DNA of 6,546 nt from Acidobacteriota bacterium (GTDB lineage Bacteria > Acidobacteriota > Terriglobia > Terriglobales > Acidobacteriaceae), in the NCBI GenBank assembly GCA_025353435.1, contig JANXQR010000012.1, positions 1 to 6,546 of the forward strand. The letters run 5' to 3'. Position numbers and translations under genes: made by a program. The notes beneath the pieces were generated by a model. That model saw nothing but the letters and a program-made list of their open reading frames with translations. It had not been told where the DNA came from and did no database searches. This document shows, in pieces, positions 1-6,470 of the stretch. Within the stretch, counting starts at the first letter, position 1. Each line of letters starts with the position of its first letter.

Positions 1-286
1 TTACGTTGTCTGTAGCGGCGTAATGGAGTACGCAAGGAACTCATCCGAATTTCTCCAACGCATAGGCGGTCTTGGAAGAACAATAATCCTGACATACTGT
101 CATCTGTCACCGGGCGACAAGACTTGGCAACGAACTTCCGCAGGGTGGGTGAATCACTTTACCAAGGAACAACTCGAGAATCTAATTCTTCAGGAGGGCT
201 TCACTTGGAAGAACGTCGGCGAGTGGGGGCATCAGCGTATTTATACTATGACCAGCGGTCATAAAGGTTCGGGAGCTGCCATGTGA
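1..286 (+). CDS. SAM-dependent methyltransferase-like protein, C-terminal part (5' end outside window)
   Basis: The reading frame is open from base 2 to the TGA at 284-286, so about 94 C-terminal residues are visible and the true start lies upstream. An internal ATG at 23 is probably not the start, because the residues before it (YVVCSGVMEYARN) fit the family. The pattern 'VVCSGVMEY', then a stretch with 'FLQRIGGLGRTIILTY', resembles the late strands of class I SAM methyltransferases, where a conserved 'GVLEY'-like motif precedes a helix and the 'lilSY' strand. The SAM-binding glycine motif would be upstream and cannot be checked. Such proteins in polysaccharide loci often modify sugars or act on nucleotide-sugar precursors, but the substrate here is unknown. 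It ends 55 nt before the flippase gene on the same strand. The family call is moderately sure; the specific role is not known. Confidence 0.6.
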   Translation, partial: YVVCSGVMEYARNSSEFLQRIGGLGRTIILTYCHLSPGDKTWQRTSAGWVNHFTKEQLENLILQEGFTWKNVGEWGHQRIYTMTSGHKGSGAAM

Positions 287-330
287 TGAATAGAAGCCTT
301 TTTGTGATCGTAATGATGGCAGGTATCAAT

Positions 331-335
331 AAAGG
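331..335 (+). promoter_or_regulatory. Ribosome binding site of the flippase gene
   Basis: AAAGG lies 6 nt before the ATG at 342. An in-frame TAA at 330-332 rules out any earlier start, so this weak site and the ATG at 342 define the start. A second in-frame ATG at 354 is possible but has no better site. Confidence 0.45.
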
Positions 336-341
336 TTTCGG

Positions 342-1928
342 ATGCAAGAAATAATGCTGGGTTCGATCGGCAGAGATTCAAAACAGCCTGAGTACAAGTG
401 GCGTTTTGCAATAAACGTCTTATTTGGCGGTGGACAATGGATTGTTCAACTTATAGTTGGACTCTACATGCTGGGCTACGTGGTGTCTCGTCTCGGACAA
501 GAACAGTGGGGACTTGTGGTGCTGGCGATGTCAATTTCAACCTATCTCTCATTAATTCAGGCCGGCGCATCGATTGGGATCAGTAAGAAGCTCAATGAGT
601 CGTACACGAAAGGGGACGTTCAAACATTCAGAGGCTATTATACTTTCGCTATATTACTGTGCATTGTCTTGTCAGCGATTGTTGTCATTGCCACCGCAGT
701 TATTGTGACGTTTTTCTGGTCAGAAGTAGGAATACCAGATAGATATTTACAGGAAGGTAAGTTAGTTCTTGTGGCGCTTATTGCATCAACAGTGTGCAGT
801 GCGCTATCCCTGCCGATGATTGGGTGCCTTCAAGCTATTCATCGTTCCGATATCAATTCAAAAATTCAAGCATGGTCCGTTATTCTGCGTGCAGTTTCTG
901 TTATTGCGGTATTTGAGTTGTTGGCACCAAGCGCCTCGGCATATGCAGTGGTTTTCCTGGCAGCAAGCATCTTTACGTTACTGTGGTTGTATTGGTGGGT
1001 TTATGCAAACATGCCTGCGGCAAGGATAACAACTCACGGTCTAGGTCAAAAGCAATTGTTTGACCTGATTACCATAAATGGGGCGACATTCTTCAATACA
1101 GTGAATTATGTAATATTCATGCAGATTCCGGTGCTGCTGTATCGCGAAAATCTTGCCTTCGTTGGGCTCTATGGAATTGGGCTTCAGATCAACAGCCTAG
1201 TTCGTGGACTGTTTTTCTCGCCTTTCAGTGCACTCTCATCCGTAATGGTGTCGCTAAAATCCACTGGTGATATGGAAGATATACGGGGGTGGTTTGCCAT
1301 TGCTACTAAGGTATATGTAGCCGTGGCAGCAATGATCTGGTTGTGGTTTGTGGTGCTTGGACCCTCGGTATTACGCTTGTGGATACCATCCGGAATTAAT
1401 GTCGAGATGCTGGCTGAGGCGCTGCCTTACTTGGTAGGGGTCACAGCGATGGGATTAATTTCAATGCCATCGTCAGCGGTAGAGGTAGCGTTGGGGCGTC
1501 TGCACATCACGGCTCTTACCGGTGTTGGTCTCGTGGTTGCACTGATCGTGGCCTTACCTGCCTTAGTGCCCGTGGATACTGAGAACCTGGTCGTCTCGGT
1601 AAGTGCACTGGTAGCGATTTTCTTTGGTTTATGGCAGTTGATCATAATGTTAAGGGTTGGATCGGCACTGCACTATAACACGGGGCACGGAGTGTTTTGC
1701 TTGGTGTTCCTCCCCTGCCTTTCCGCCGTCATTGCAGGCATGCCATTAATGATTATCCAAAGGGCTTACCATCCGAATGAGGCGCTGCAACTCGCGCTGT
1801 TAACGGGGCTTGCCGGATTGTCCTTCGTGGCAGTGTTTTTCCTTGCCGGGCTAAGTAAGGCTGAGCGAGAAAAAAGTCGCGTTGTCGTGATGGAATTCCT
1901 AAGGCGCGATAGGACAGGAGCAGGTTGA
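342..1928 (+). CDS. Wzx/RfbX-like oligosaccharide (lipid-linked repeat unit) flippase
   Basis: This 528-residue, strongly hydrophobic protein has about 12-14 membrane segments by eye, for example near residues 22-47, 55-79, 100-125, 141-163, 176-194, 199-222, 246-267, 318-340, 387-410, 416-436, 450-472 and 483-503. The N-terminal part has the typical polysaccharide-exporter layout: a first segment, then 'LGQEQWGLVVLAMSIS', then 'LIQAGASIGISKKLNE', matching the 'yGl..la.....yl...d.G...ai.r' pattern of the MOP-superfamily flippases (PF01943/PF13440 type). Length is slightly above the usual 420-500 residues. In Wzx/Wzy systems this protein moves undecaprenyl-diphosphate-linked repeat units from the cytoplasmic to the periplasmic face of the inner membrane. 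Its stop overlaps the next start by 4 nt, which suggests translational coupling. The substrate cannot be read from the sequence. The family is clear; the symbol wzx is left out because this group is very divergent. Confidence 0.88.
   Translation: MQEIMLGSIGRDSKQPEYKWRFAINVLFGGGQWIVQLIVGLYMLGYVVSRLGQEQWGLVVLAMSISTYLSLIQAGASIGISKKLNESYTKGDVQTFRGYYTFAILLCIVLSAIVVIATAVIVTFFWSEVGIPDRYLQEGKLVLVALIASTVCSALSLPMIGCLQAIHRSDINSKIQAWSVILRAVSVIAVFELLAPSASAYAVVFLAASIFTLLWLYWWVYANMPAARITTHGLGQKQLFDLITINGATFFNTVNYVIFMQIPVLLYRENLAFVGLYGIGLQINSLVRGLFFSPFSALSSVMVSLKSTGDMEDIRGWFAIATKVYVAVAAMIWLWFVVLGPSVLRLWIPSGINVEMLAEALPYLVGVTAMGLISMPSSAVEVALGRLHITALTGVGLVVALIVALPALVPVDTENLVVSVSALVAIFFGLWQLIIMLRVGSALHYNTGHGVFCLVFLPCLSAVIAGMPLMIIQRAYHPNEALQLALLTGLAGLSFVAVFFLAGLSKAEREKSRVVVMEFLRRDRTGAG
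1916..1920 (+). promoter_or_regulatory. Ribosome binding site supporting the TTG start of the pyruvyl transferase gene
   Basis: AGGAG inside the end of the flippase gene lies 4 nt before TTG 1925 and 16 nt before the in-frame ATG at 1937. The spacing favours the TTG start, though 4 nt is slightly tight. Starting at the ATG would remove only four residues. Confidence 0.5.
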
Positions 1929-2866
1929 ATAGTCAGATGCGTTACTTATATGCCAGGTTTACGGATACAGCATGTAATTTCGGTAACGACATTATCGAAC
2001 TGGCCACACGCAAACTGCTAGCGTCTTCTGGAATTCCCTCGCCTACGAGCGAGTTTGACTCATTCGCGCAGGAAACACCAAAGGGTGGATACGATTTCGT
2101 CCTGGTTCCTGGCTGCACCATGATCACGGCGGGTCAAAACCCCGGGCTTAATAATATAGATGCGTTAGGCTGTCCTGTTTATTGCCTGGCGGGTTCCATT
2201 TGGATGCCACTACCACATCCAGGATACCTGCTCAGGAGTAGGGTTGTAAGATGGGGCGGTGAGAGGGAGGCTGACCTCAGCATAGTGCGAAAGATGGCCC
2301 GACCGGTTGGCGCCCGTGATCGATTCACATACAGCCTTCTAAAGAAAGCGGGCATTGACACACTTTACGTCGGTTGCCCGACGTTACTGCTTTCCGATGA
2401 CGATGTGGCTGATGATGGGTATGTTTTGATGTCGCTGGGTCGCGGATATACGAGAATGCAAACGTATTTTGCGCACAGGTTATCTAGAAAACACACGATT
2501 GTAGGCATCGTCCACGAGACACACGATTACGCCAGATTCCTTGCGGCGGGCTGGAAGTTGCCGTTGGTTCAATACCAAAGTAACGTTGACCTGTACTTGT
2601 CATATTTCAAACGCGCCTCTGTTGTCATCACTGGGAGACTTCACGGGGCACTGCCATCGATCGCATTTGGGAAGCGAGTTTTTTATTACGGGACCCGTGA
2701 CTCACGAACCACGATCCTTGATGACCTTGGCGTACCTATCCATGGCTATTGGGAGCTCGATACGGCGATAGAACGTGCGTCAAACGACCACAATCGACAA
2801 CTTTTAAGTTTTTTCAAAAGTAATATGGATCAGTTGTTGAAAGAGACTCTAGGGCGACACATATAG
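1925..2866 (+). CDS. Polysaccharide pyruvyl transferase family protein
   Basis: The 313-residue protein matches the PF04230 family. Near the N-terminus is 'NFGNDII' (residues 18-24), the usual 'N.GD..i' entry motif. In the middle is 'VGARDRFTYSLLKKAGI' (128-144), the 'R.RD..s...L...G' signature, followed by 'VGCPTLLL' (149-156), where many members have 'PD.a'. Towards the C-terminus 'ITGRLHGALPSIAFGK' (235-250) is the hallmark 'tgRLHg.i.A...g.p' motif, followed by 'RDSRTTILDDLG' (258-269). Family members transfer pyruvate from PEP to form a ketal on a sugar, or are related transferases such as CsaB and WcaK/AmsJ. The product would be an acidic, pyruvylated glycan. It is probably cytoplasmic; no signal peptide or membrane segment is seen. 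TTG overlaps the flippase stop (TTGA), and an alternative ATG is at 1937. The family is sure; whether the substrate is pyruvate is inferred. Confidence 0.88.
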   Translation: MNSQMRYLYARFTDTACNFGNDIIELATRKLLASSGIPSPTSEFDSFAQETPKGGYDFVLVPGCTMITAGQNPGLNNIDALGCPVYCLAGSIWMPLPHPGYLLRSRVVRWGGEREADLSIVRKMARPVGARDRFTYSLLKKAGIDTLYVGCPTLLLSDDDVADDGYVLMSLGRGYTRMQTYFAHRLSRKHTIVGIVHETHDYARFLAAGWKLPLVQYQSNVDLYLSYFKRASVVITGRLHGALPSIAFGKRVFYYGTRDSRTTILDDLGVPIHGYWELDTAIERASNDHNRQLLSFFKSNMDQLLKETLGRHI

Positions 2867-2878
2867 TAAAGCGGCATC

Positions 2879-2883
2879 GGAGG
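2879..2883 (+). promoter_or_regulatory. Possible ribosome binding site of the Wzy-like gene, with long spacing
   Basis: GGAGG is the strongest purine run in the 31-nt gap, but it is 14 nt before ATG 2898. An ATG at 2885 sits 1 nt behind it in another frame and cannot make this protein. A TAG at 2895-2897 just before ATG 2898 excludes earlier in-frame starts. Initiation may therefore be weak. Confidence 0.35.
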
Positions 2884-2897
2884 CATGGTAACCATAG

Positions 2898-4154
2898 ATG
2901 AGCGTCCTCTGTTCTTTGTTTTTTCTGTTGGCCCTCCTGTGGTTCAACCCATCCTTGTTTCGCCCGGAATACGCGATTGTCATGATCGGAATTCTGGTGG
3001 GTACCGTAAGTAGCAGATCCTTTCCAGTGCGTATGTTTCGTAGAGAGCTCGGCCTACTGGTCGCATTGGCGGTTGCGGGAGTCGCGACCGTTGCTTCGCA
3101 AGTACTATCCGGCGACGCCTTTATTTGGCGCGACCTAATGGTCACGCTTATGCTTGGGTACTACGCGGGTGTATTTATTTTTGTATCCATGGCCTCTGGC
3201 AAGACGATAACTTACAAGGGGGCCTGGATATTTGGCCTAATCTTGAGTGTTGTCATTACTGCGATTTCGATCTTTCAGTACTTCAATCTACTGAACGTAA
3301 ATTCTTTTATACTGCCTTCGTCAGGTAGTGCAGAGTTGCTGCGCGAAGGCGTTTTCTGGAAAAGGACAGTGGGCACGATAGGAAATCCGAATTATTGGGG
3401 GTTCATCATAAGTGTCGCCCTAGCTTTGCTCACTTATATGGTTTTTTGGCGTGGACGGATGTTTTATCTCCCTCTCTTCTTGGGTTTGCTTGTCTCACTG
3501 ATCCTCACGGGATCCCGCTCTGCACTAATTTGCTGGCTGTCAGGAACAATGATAGGAGGGGTTGTTGTTGCTTTTATAGCGAAGGAAGTTCCCAGAGTTG
3601 GAATCGCTGTAGCGGCCGCTCTTGTTCTGGTGACTGGAGTCTTTGGGTTGGAACTGACTGACTACTACGAAAATAAGGAACGATTCTCTGTGACCAATGT
3701 AGATACACTTGTAGGTCGCATGACTGTTTGGGAACAGGCTTGGCTGACTACAACTCAAGACTTCCGTACGTTTTTGTTAGGACAGGGACCACGGAAGGGC
3801 GTCGATACATTGCATTGGGGTGACAACTCATACATAAAGATATTTAGAGATTATGGTGTAGTTAGTTTGGGCCTGTATTTGTCCTTGCTTTGGGTCATGG
3901 TGAAACGAACTCTTCGACATGTGCGAACACAGAATGGGGATGGAAAAGCTTGGGCGATTGTATTGTTTTTCGTCTTGATTCAATGGTGTACATTTGAATT
4001 ATCTGCTGATACATGGTTTTTCGTGAGGGTTTCCGCTCCTGTACTCGCGATATATGCTTTCATTGTCGCGAAGATGGAGAACTCTGAGAGCACACTAAAA
4101 AGTACTATGGGAAATCGGCTGATATTGGGCAGCGAAGTACTGGGGACGAGATAG
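2898..4154 (+). CDS. Wzy-type polysaccharide polymerase / O-antigen ligase-like membrane protein
   Basis: The 418-residue protein has about ten membrane segments by eye and the layout of the Wzy_C/O-antigen ligase family (PF04932). Marks are 'GTIGNPNYWG' (159-168, the common 'G.~~nPN..g' motif), 'LTGSRSA' (203-209, the 'l..SR.a' motif at the end of a helix), and a long hydrophilic loop at about 252-320. That loop contains R274 and W278 ('VGRMTVWEQAW'), 'LGQGP' (294-298) and 'WGDNSYIKIFRDYG' (307-320), and is followed by membrane segments near 321-336, 351-365 and 378-390. WaaL ligases and many relatives carry a conserved His ('HN.yl') in this loop. Here an Asp (D309) takes its place, as in many Wzy polymerases. 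Next to a flippase, polymerisation of the repeat unit in the periplasm is the likely role; ligation to a lipid or protein acceptor is the alternative. It ends 2 nt before the glycosyltransferase start. Confidence 0.82.
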   Translation: MSVLCSLFFLLALLWFNPSLFRPEYAIVMIGILVGTVSSRSFPVRMFRRELGLLVALAVAGVATVASQVLSGDAFIWRDLMVTLMLGYYAGVFIFVSMASGKTITYKGAWIFGLILSVVITAISIFQYFNLLNVNSFILPSSGSAELLREGVFWKRTVGTIGNPNYWGFIISVALALLTYMVFWRGRMFYLPLFLGLLVSLILTGSRSALICWLSGTMIGGVVVAFIAKEVPRVGIAVAAALVLVTGVFGLELTDYYENKERFSVTNVDTLVGRMTVWEQAWLTTTQDFRTFLLGQGPRKGVDTLHWGDNSYIKIFRDYGVVSLGLYLSLLWVMVKRTLRHVRTQNGDGKAWAIVLFFVLIQWCTFELSADTWFFVRVSAPVLAIYAFIVAKMENSESTLKSTMGNRLILGSEVLGTR

Positions 4155-4156
4155 CT

Positions 4157-5041
4157 GTGAATAACACGAGGCATAGCGGCTTGTCGCTAAGCGTTGCAAT
4201 CCTCACGTGGAATCGTCGTGAATACGTAATGAGAGCGCTTGAATCAGTCTTTGACCAGACATATAAACCGTCTGAAGTTGTTGTTGTTGATTCGGCTTCT
4301 AACGACGGGACGACTGAGGTCATCGCAGCACGATTCCCCAACATTAGGATCATACAGCTGCACAGAAATTATGGGTGTCCAGAAGGGAGAAACATCGCGA
4401 TGGCTAATTGCCAAGGGGATATCATTTTCTCTCTAGATGACGATGCATTCTTGGCAAATGATGTTCTTGAATTGTGCATGAAGAGATTCGCAGAAAATGA
4501 GAATGTGGGTGTGGTGGCTTGTACAATTTTGTCTCCGGGCGACATGGCGAGCAAAATTGGATTGGATCACTTATGTAAAGAATTTAATGGCGGCGCGTGT
4601 GCGCTACGAAAGAAGGCCCTAGAGATTGCTGGATATTATCCTTCTGACTTTTTTCGGCAGGCCGAAGAGGGCGACTTAAGACTTCGGTTGATGGAAAGCG
4701 GATATGGAATCCTAGCTTGTCCGCAGGCAGTCGTATACCACGCGAGCGCGCCAATCAACAGGGATCAGCGGCTTTTCCTTTTTTATAGTGTGAGAAACGA
4801 GCTTTACACAGTGCTCCGACGCTATCCGTGGATGCTGGTCATTCCCGGCGTGCTCTACAAGATGCTCGTGTGGAATATGGCGGGCATCCGAAAGAGAGCA
4901 TTCATGTATACGATGCTTGGAACGTTCGCTGCGTTTCTTCAGGTGCCGCGCCTTCTAAGGGAACGAAAAGCCGTATCGCTTGATACAATTCGAAATTTGC
5001 GCCCGCTGAAGGCAAGAAAGCTTCATTCGTTTTTTCCATGA
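4157..5041 (+). CDS. GT2 family glycosyltransferase (GT-A fold, WbbL/rhamnosyl-transferase-like)
   Basis: A 294-residue GT-A glycosyltransferase. Residues 10-18 'SLSVAILTW' form the first nucleotide-binding strand. 'VVVVDSASNDGT' (41-52) carries the conserved Asp that contacts the nucleotide. 'NYGCPEGRNIA' (71-81) matches the 'N.G...grN.g' motif. 'LDDDA' (93-97) is the DXD metal-binding motif. 'GGACALRK' (145-152) and 'EEGDLRLRL' (170-178) match the acceptor-site 'E.D...R' region holding the likely catalytic base, and 'VVYHASAP' (192-199) supplies the late His. The C-terminal part (about 225-262) is hydrophobic and may anchor it to the inner membrane. The sugar is unknown; the layout resembles rhamnosyl and related transferases. 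The start is GTG, 2 nt after the previous stop, with a purine-rich GGGGACGAG at 4142-4150. It would add a sugar to the undecaprenyl-linked repeat unit. Confidence 0.9.
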   Translation: MNNTRHSGLSLSVAILTWNRREYVMRALESVFDQTYKPSEVVVVDSASNDGTTEVIAARFPNIRIIQLHRNYGCPEGRNIAMANCQGDIIFSLDDDAFLANDVLELCMKRFAENENVGVVACTILSPGDMASKIGLDHLCKEFNGGACALRKKALEIAGYYPSDFFRQAEEGDLRLRLMESGYGILACPQAVVYHASAPINRDQRLFLFYSVRNELYTVLRRYPWMLVIPGVLYKMLVWNMAGIRKRAFMYTMLGTFAAFLQVPRLLRERKAVSLDTIRNLRPLKARKLHSFFP

Positions 5042-5093
5042 CATTCAAGGTGGCTGTCATGCAGGATTTCTGGCTTTCGAATGCTTTGTAATC

Positions 5094-5100
5094 AAGGAGA
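5094..5100 (+). promoter_or_regulatory. Strong ribosome binding site of the secreted hydrolase gene
   Basis: AAGGAGA lies 7 nt before ATG 5108, an almost ideal arrangement that fixes this start. An ATG at 5101 directly after it would code for only five residues in another frame. The 66-nt gap before this gene shows no clear terminator or sigma-70 promoter. Confidence 0.75.
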
Positions 5101-5107
5101 ATGAGGG

Positions 5108-5998
5108 ATGGAATATAAGAGATGTCCAGTTCTGAGAACTGTTGCTTTGATCCTTTCGCTTTATGCGGGTCTGCCTGTGGTCGTGGCAGGCGGCTTCGAG
5201 GTGTTTGATGGCACGCACTATGTCGAAAAGCCGGATTTGTCAACCTACGGTGTGAAGCCTATACACATTGTCTACGCCGGAAGATTTTGGCCTGAGGGGA
5301 AAGGCATGGATAGGCTGCCACTTAAAGGGAATGTTCTTAGAGCAGCGAGTGATGCTGAAAGACGTGGAATGTTAACAGTTCTTGATGTTGAACAGTGGCC
5401 TTTAAGTAAGGTATCGGACGACCAGCTAGAGATAAATCTATCCATGTATCAGACAGTTTTAGAGTGGTTCCGTGAGGGTGCGCCTCGATTGCAGGTGGGT
5501 TACTACGGACATACTCCGATTGGGGACTACTGGAGGGCAATCAGAGGGCCCGGTGATCCTGGTTACAATGATTGGCAACGAGAAAACGATCGTATTGGAG
5601 CTCTGGCGGCTAAAGTTGACGTGCTTTATCCTTCGCTCTACACGGCGAAACCAGATCAGGAAGGGTGGGTCAAGGTTGCGGTAGAGAATATCAAGGAAGC
5701 TAGAAGAGTTGGCAATGGAAAGCCGGTGTATGTGTTCCTATGGCCGCTGTATGACGACAATCCCGCAACGGAAAGAAAAATGGTTCATACCTATATCGGG
5801 AGTAATTTTTGGACCCTGCAACTTGAAACGGCAAAGGCTCATGCTGACGGGGTCATAATTTGGGGAGGATGGGACCTGGAGAAGGACAAACCGATGATAT
5901 GGGATGACAGTGCTCCTTGGTGGAAAGACACGAAGGAATTCATGAAGAGCAGAGAGCATTCACCGCCCGCTGTCCCGACTTCGCTCAGAGTACGCTGA
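5108..5998 (+). CDS. Secreted GH56 (hyaluronidase)-like putative glycoside hydrolase
   Basis: A 296-residue protein with an N-terminal Sec signal peptide: positive residues at 4-10, hydrophobic core about 12-26, likely cut after A27 ('VVVA|GG'). The mature part follows the order of motifs of the GH56 hyaluronidase TIM barrel as I recall it from human HYAL1. 'VLDVEQW' (91-97) matches 'ViDWE.W' with the catalytic D.E pair (D93, E95). 'VGYYGHTPIGDYW' (130-142) matches 'WGFYGFPDCYNY'. 'RENDRIGAL' (158-166) followed by 'VLYPSLY' (172-178) matches 'QND.lgwL...ALYPSIY', including the active-site Tyr. 'KPVYVFLWPLYDD' (205-217) matches the 'lPv..Y....Y' strand, and 'GVIIWGGWD' (248-256) matches 'GvvlW.sWe'. 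No vertebrate-like EGF tail is present. It probably acts in the periplasm or outside on the cluster's own polymer; substrate and activity are unproven. The tail 'SPPAVPTSLRVR' looks like a linker plus the start of a fibronectin-III domain, so the C-terminus may be truncated. Confidence 0.7.
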   Translation: MEYKRCPVLRTVALILSLYAGLPVVVAGGFEVFDGTHYVEKPDLSTYGVKPIHIVYAGRFWPEGKGMDRLPLKGNVLRAASDAERRGMLTVLDVEQWPLSKVSDDQLEINLSMYQTVLEWFREGAPRLQVGYYGHTPIGDYWRAIRGPGDPGYNDWQRENDRIGALAAKVDVLYPSLYTAKPDQEGWVKVAVENIKEARRVGNGKPVYVFLWPLYDDNPATERKMVHTYIGSNFWTLQLETAKAHADGVIIWGGWDLEKDKPMIWDDSAPWWKDTKEFMKSREHSPPAVPTSLRVR

Positions 5999-6017
5999 CT
6001 GATAGCACAAAGATAGC

Positions 6018-6152
6018 AAGGCCAAGCTCAGGCTCTGGAGCGTCGCCGCATGTGCGACGGAACTTGGTGTCCGCTACCAAGTTCGCCTGGCTGGTTCTCC
6101 GGCGGCATGTGTTAGGGAACGTTGGAGGGTAGAGGGGGAAGAAGGCTTGAGG
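6018..6152 (+). pseudogene. Possible transposase OrfA helix-turn-helix remnant
   Basis: Read from 6018 without a stop, the frame gives 'KAKLRLWSVAACATELGV', then a stretch that fits poorly, then 'VRERWRVEGEEGLR'. This recalls the 'a...lGvs..tlyrW.rryreeGeaGLr' helix-turn-helix of IS3-type OrfA and related transposases. The middle part (about 6078-6112) reads better in another frame ('FAWLVLRRHV'), so a small indel is likely. No start codon with a ribosome binding site is present, and stops at 6000-6005 close the frame upstream. The assignment rests on a short, degenerate pattern and is uncertain. Confidence 0.35.
6060..6084. repeat. 9-bp perfect inverted repeat (hairpin) inside the IS remnant
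   Basis: GAACTTGGT (6060-6068) and ACCAAGTTC (6076-6084) are exact reverse complements separated by 7 nt. No T-run follows, so it is not a standard intrinsic terminator. It could be a chance feature of the transposase remnant. Confidence 0.5.
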
Positions 6153-6229
6153 ATGGTGTTGTATCCCTGGACCGCCTACTACCGGCAGGATGTGGCGCCT
6201 GGCACCACACGTACCGCCCAGTGCGCTGA

Positions 6230-6406
6230 GACCGGGGAGCGCTCGTGCAGCGGAGGCATCGGGTCGGCAAGCAGTACCCCAAACGGGAAGAGGCGACACA
6301 GGACATCTTTGTGTACATCAAAGTGTTCTATATTCGGCGGCATTGTCACTCCCCTCTCGGCTACTATTCCCCGGTCGAGGTCCAGGCGAGGATGGGTGTG
6401 TCGTAA
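6230..6406 (+). pseudogene. IS3-family transposase OrfB, C-terminal fragment
   Basis: The frame closed by TAA 6404-6406 encodes about 58 residues with the classic C-terminus of IS3-family OrfB (rve integrase core). 'QRRHRVGKQYPKREEATQ' matches 'hRrry.treeAr.', 'DIFVYIKVFYIRRHCHSPLG' matches 'diF.YIe.fYN..R.HsaLG', and 'YYSPVEVQ' matches 'Y.SPveFe'. The Asn and Arg usual in 'FYNRRRRHS' have become Ile and Cys, in line with decay. Upstream the frame hits TGA 6227-6229. There the DNA (CTGAGACC) looks like the family's CTGAAGACC ('LKTE') with one base lost, so a frameshift is likely. The catalytic 'D..ME..F' segment that should precede it is not readable. Confidence 0.8.
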
Positions 6407-6455
6407 CTGGGTGTCCAAGGAATCTAGGGAAGGGCCGCAGAGATAGGCCGAAGGC

Positions 6456-6463
6456 GAGAAAGG
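6456..6463 (+). promoter_or_regulatory. Ribosome binding site of the last, partial gene
   Basis: GAGAAAGG lies 7 nt before ATG 6471. Its good spacing is the main reason to believe a gene starts here although only 76 nt of it are visible. Confidence 0.5.
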
Positions 6464-6470
6464 TTTGCCA

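Larger units (their letters stand above)
6006..6440 (+). mobile_element. Degenerate remnant of an IS3-family insertion sequence
   Basis: This stretch between two genes holds an eroded IS. The sure part is the OrfB end at 6230-6406. The right border is probably near 6440, because the sequence after the OrfB stop ('tgggtgtccaagg', then 'ggaagggccgcag') resembles IS3-type terminal sequences with TGTCC. Upstream, 6018-6152 in another frame reads 'WSVAACATELGV ... RERWRVEGEEGLR', which looks like a helix-turn-helix of an OrfA, with a likely frame error between the two halves. Only about 90 nt separate this from the OrfB end, so most of OrfB including the DDE catalytic core is deleted. No matching left inverted repeat is seen near 6000. 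By eye the stretch is more G+C-rich than the polysaccharide genes. It cannot be active. Confidence 0.72.

Noticed and set aside
5042..5107. Possible sigma-70 promoter (TGTAAT at 5087-5092) before the hydrolase
   Set aside because: No fitting -35 element is found 16-18 nt upstream, so it is not supported.
4902..5243. Minus-strand frame of 113 codons
   Set aside because: It runs opposite to the end of the glycosyltransferase and the signal-peptide region of the hydrolase, both well supported, and has no family-like motif.
6060..6084. Intrinsic terminator behind the hydrolase
   Set aside because: The 9-bp stem is perfect but is not followed by a T-run, and it lies inside IS-derived sequence.
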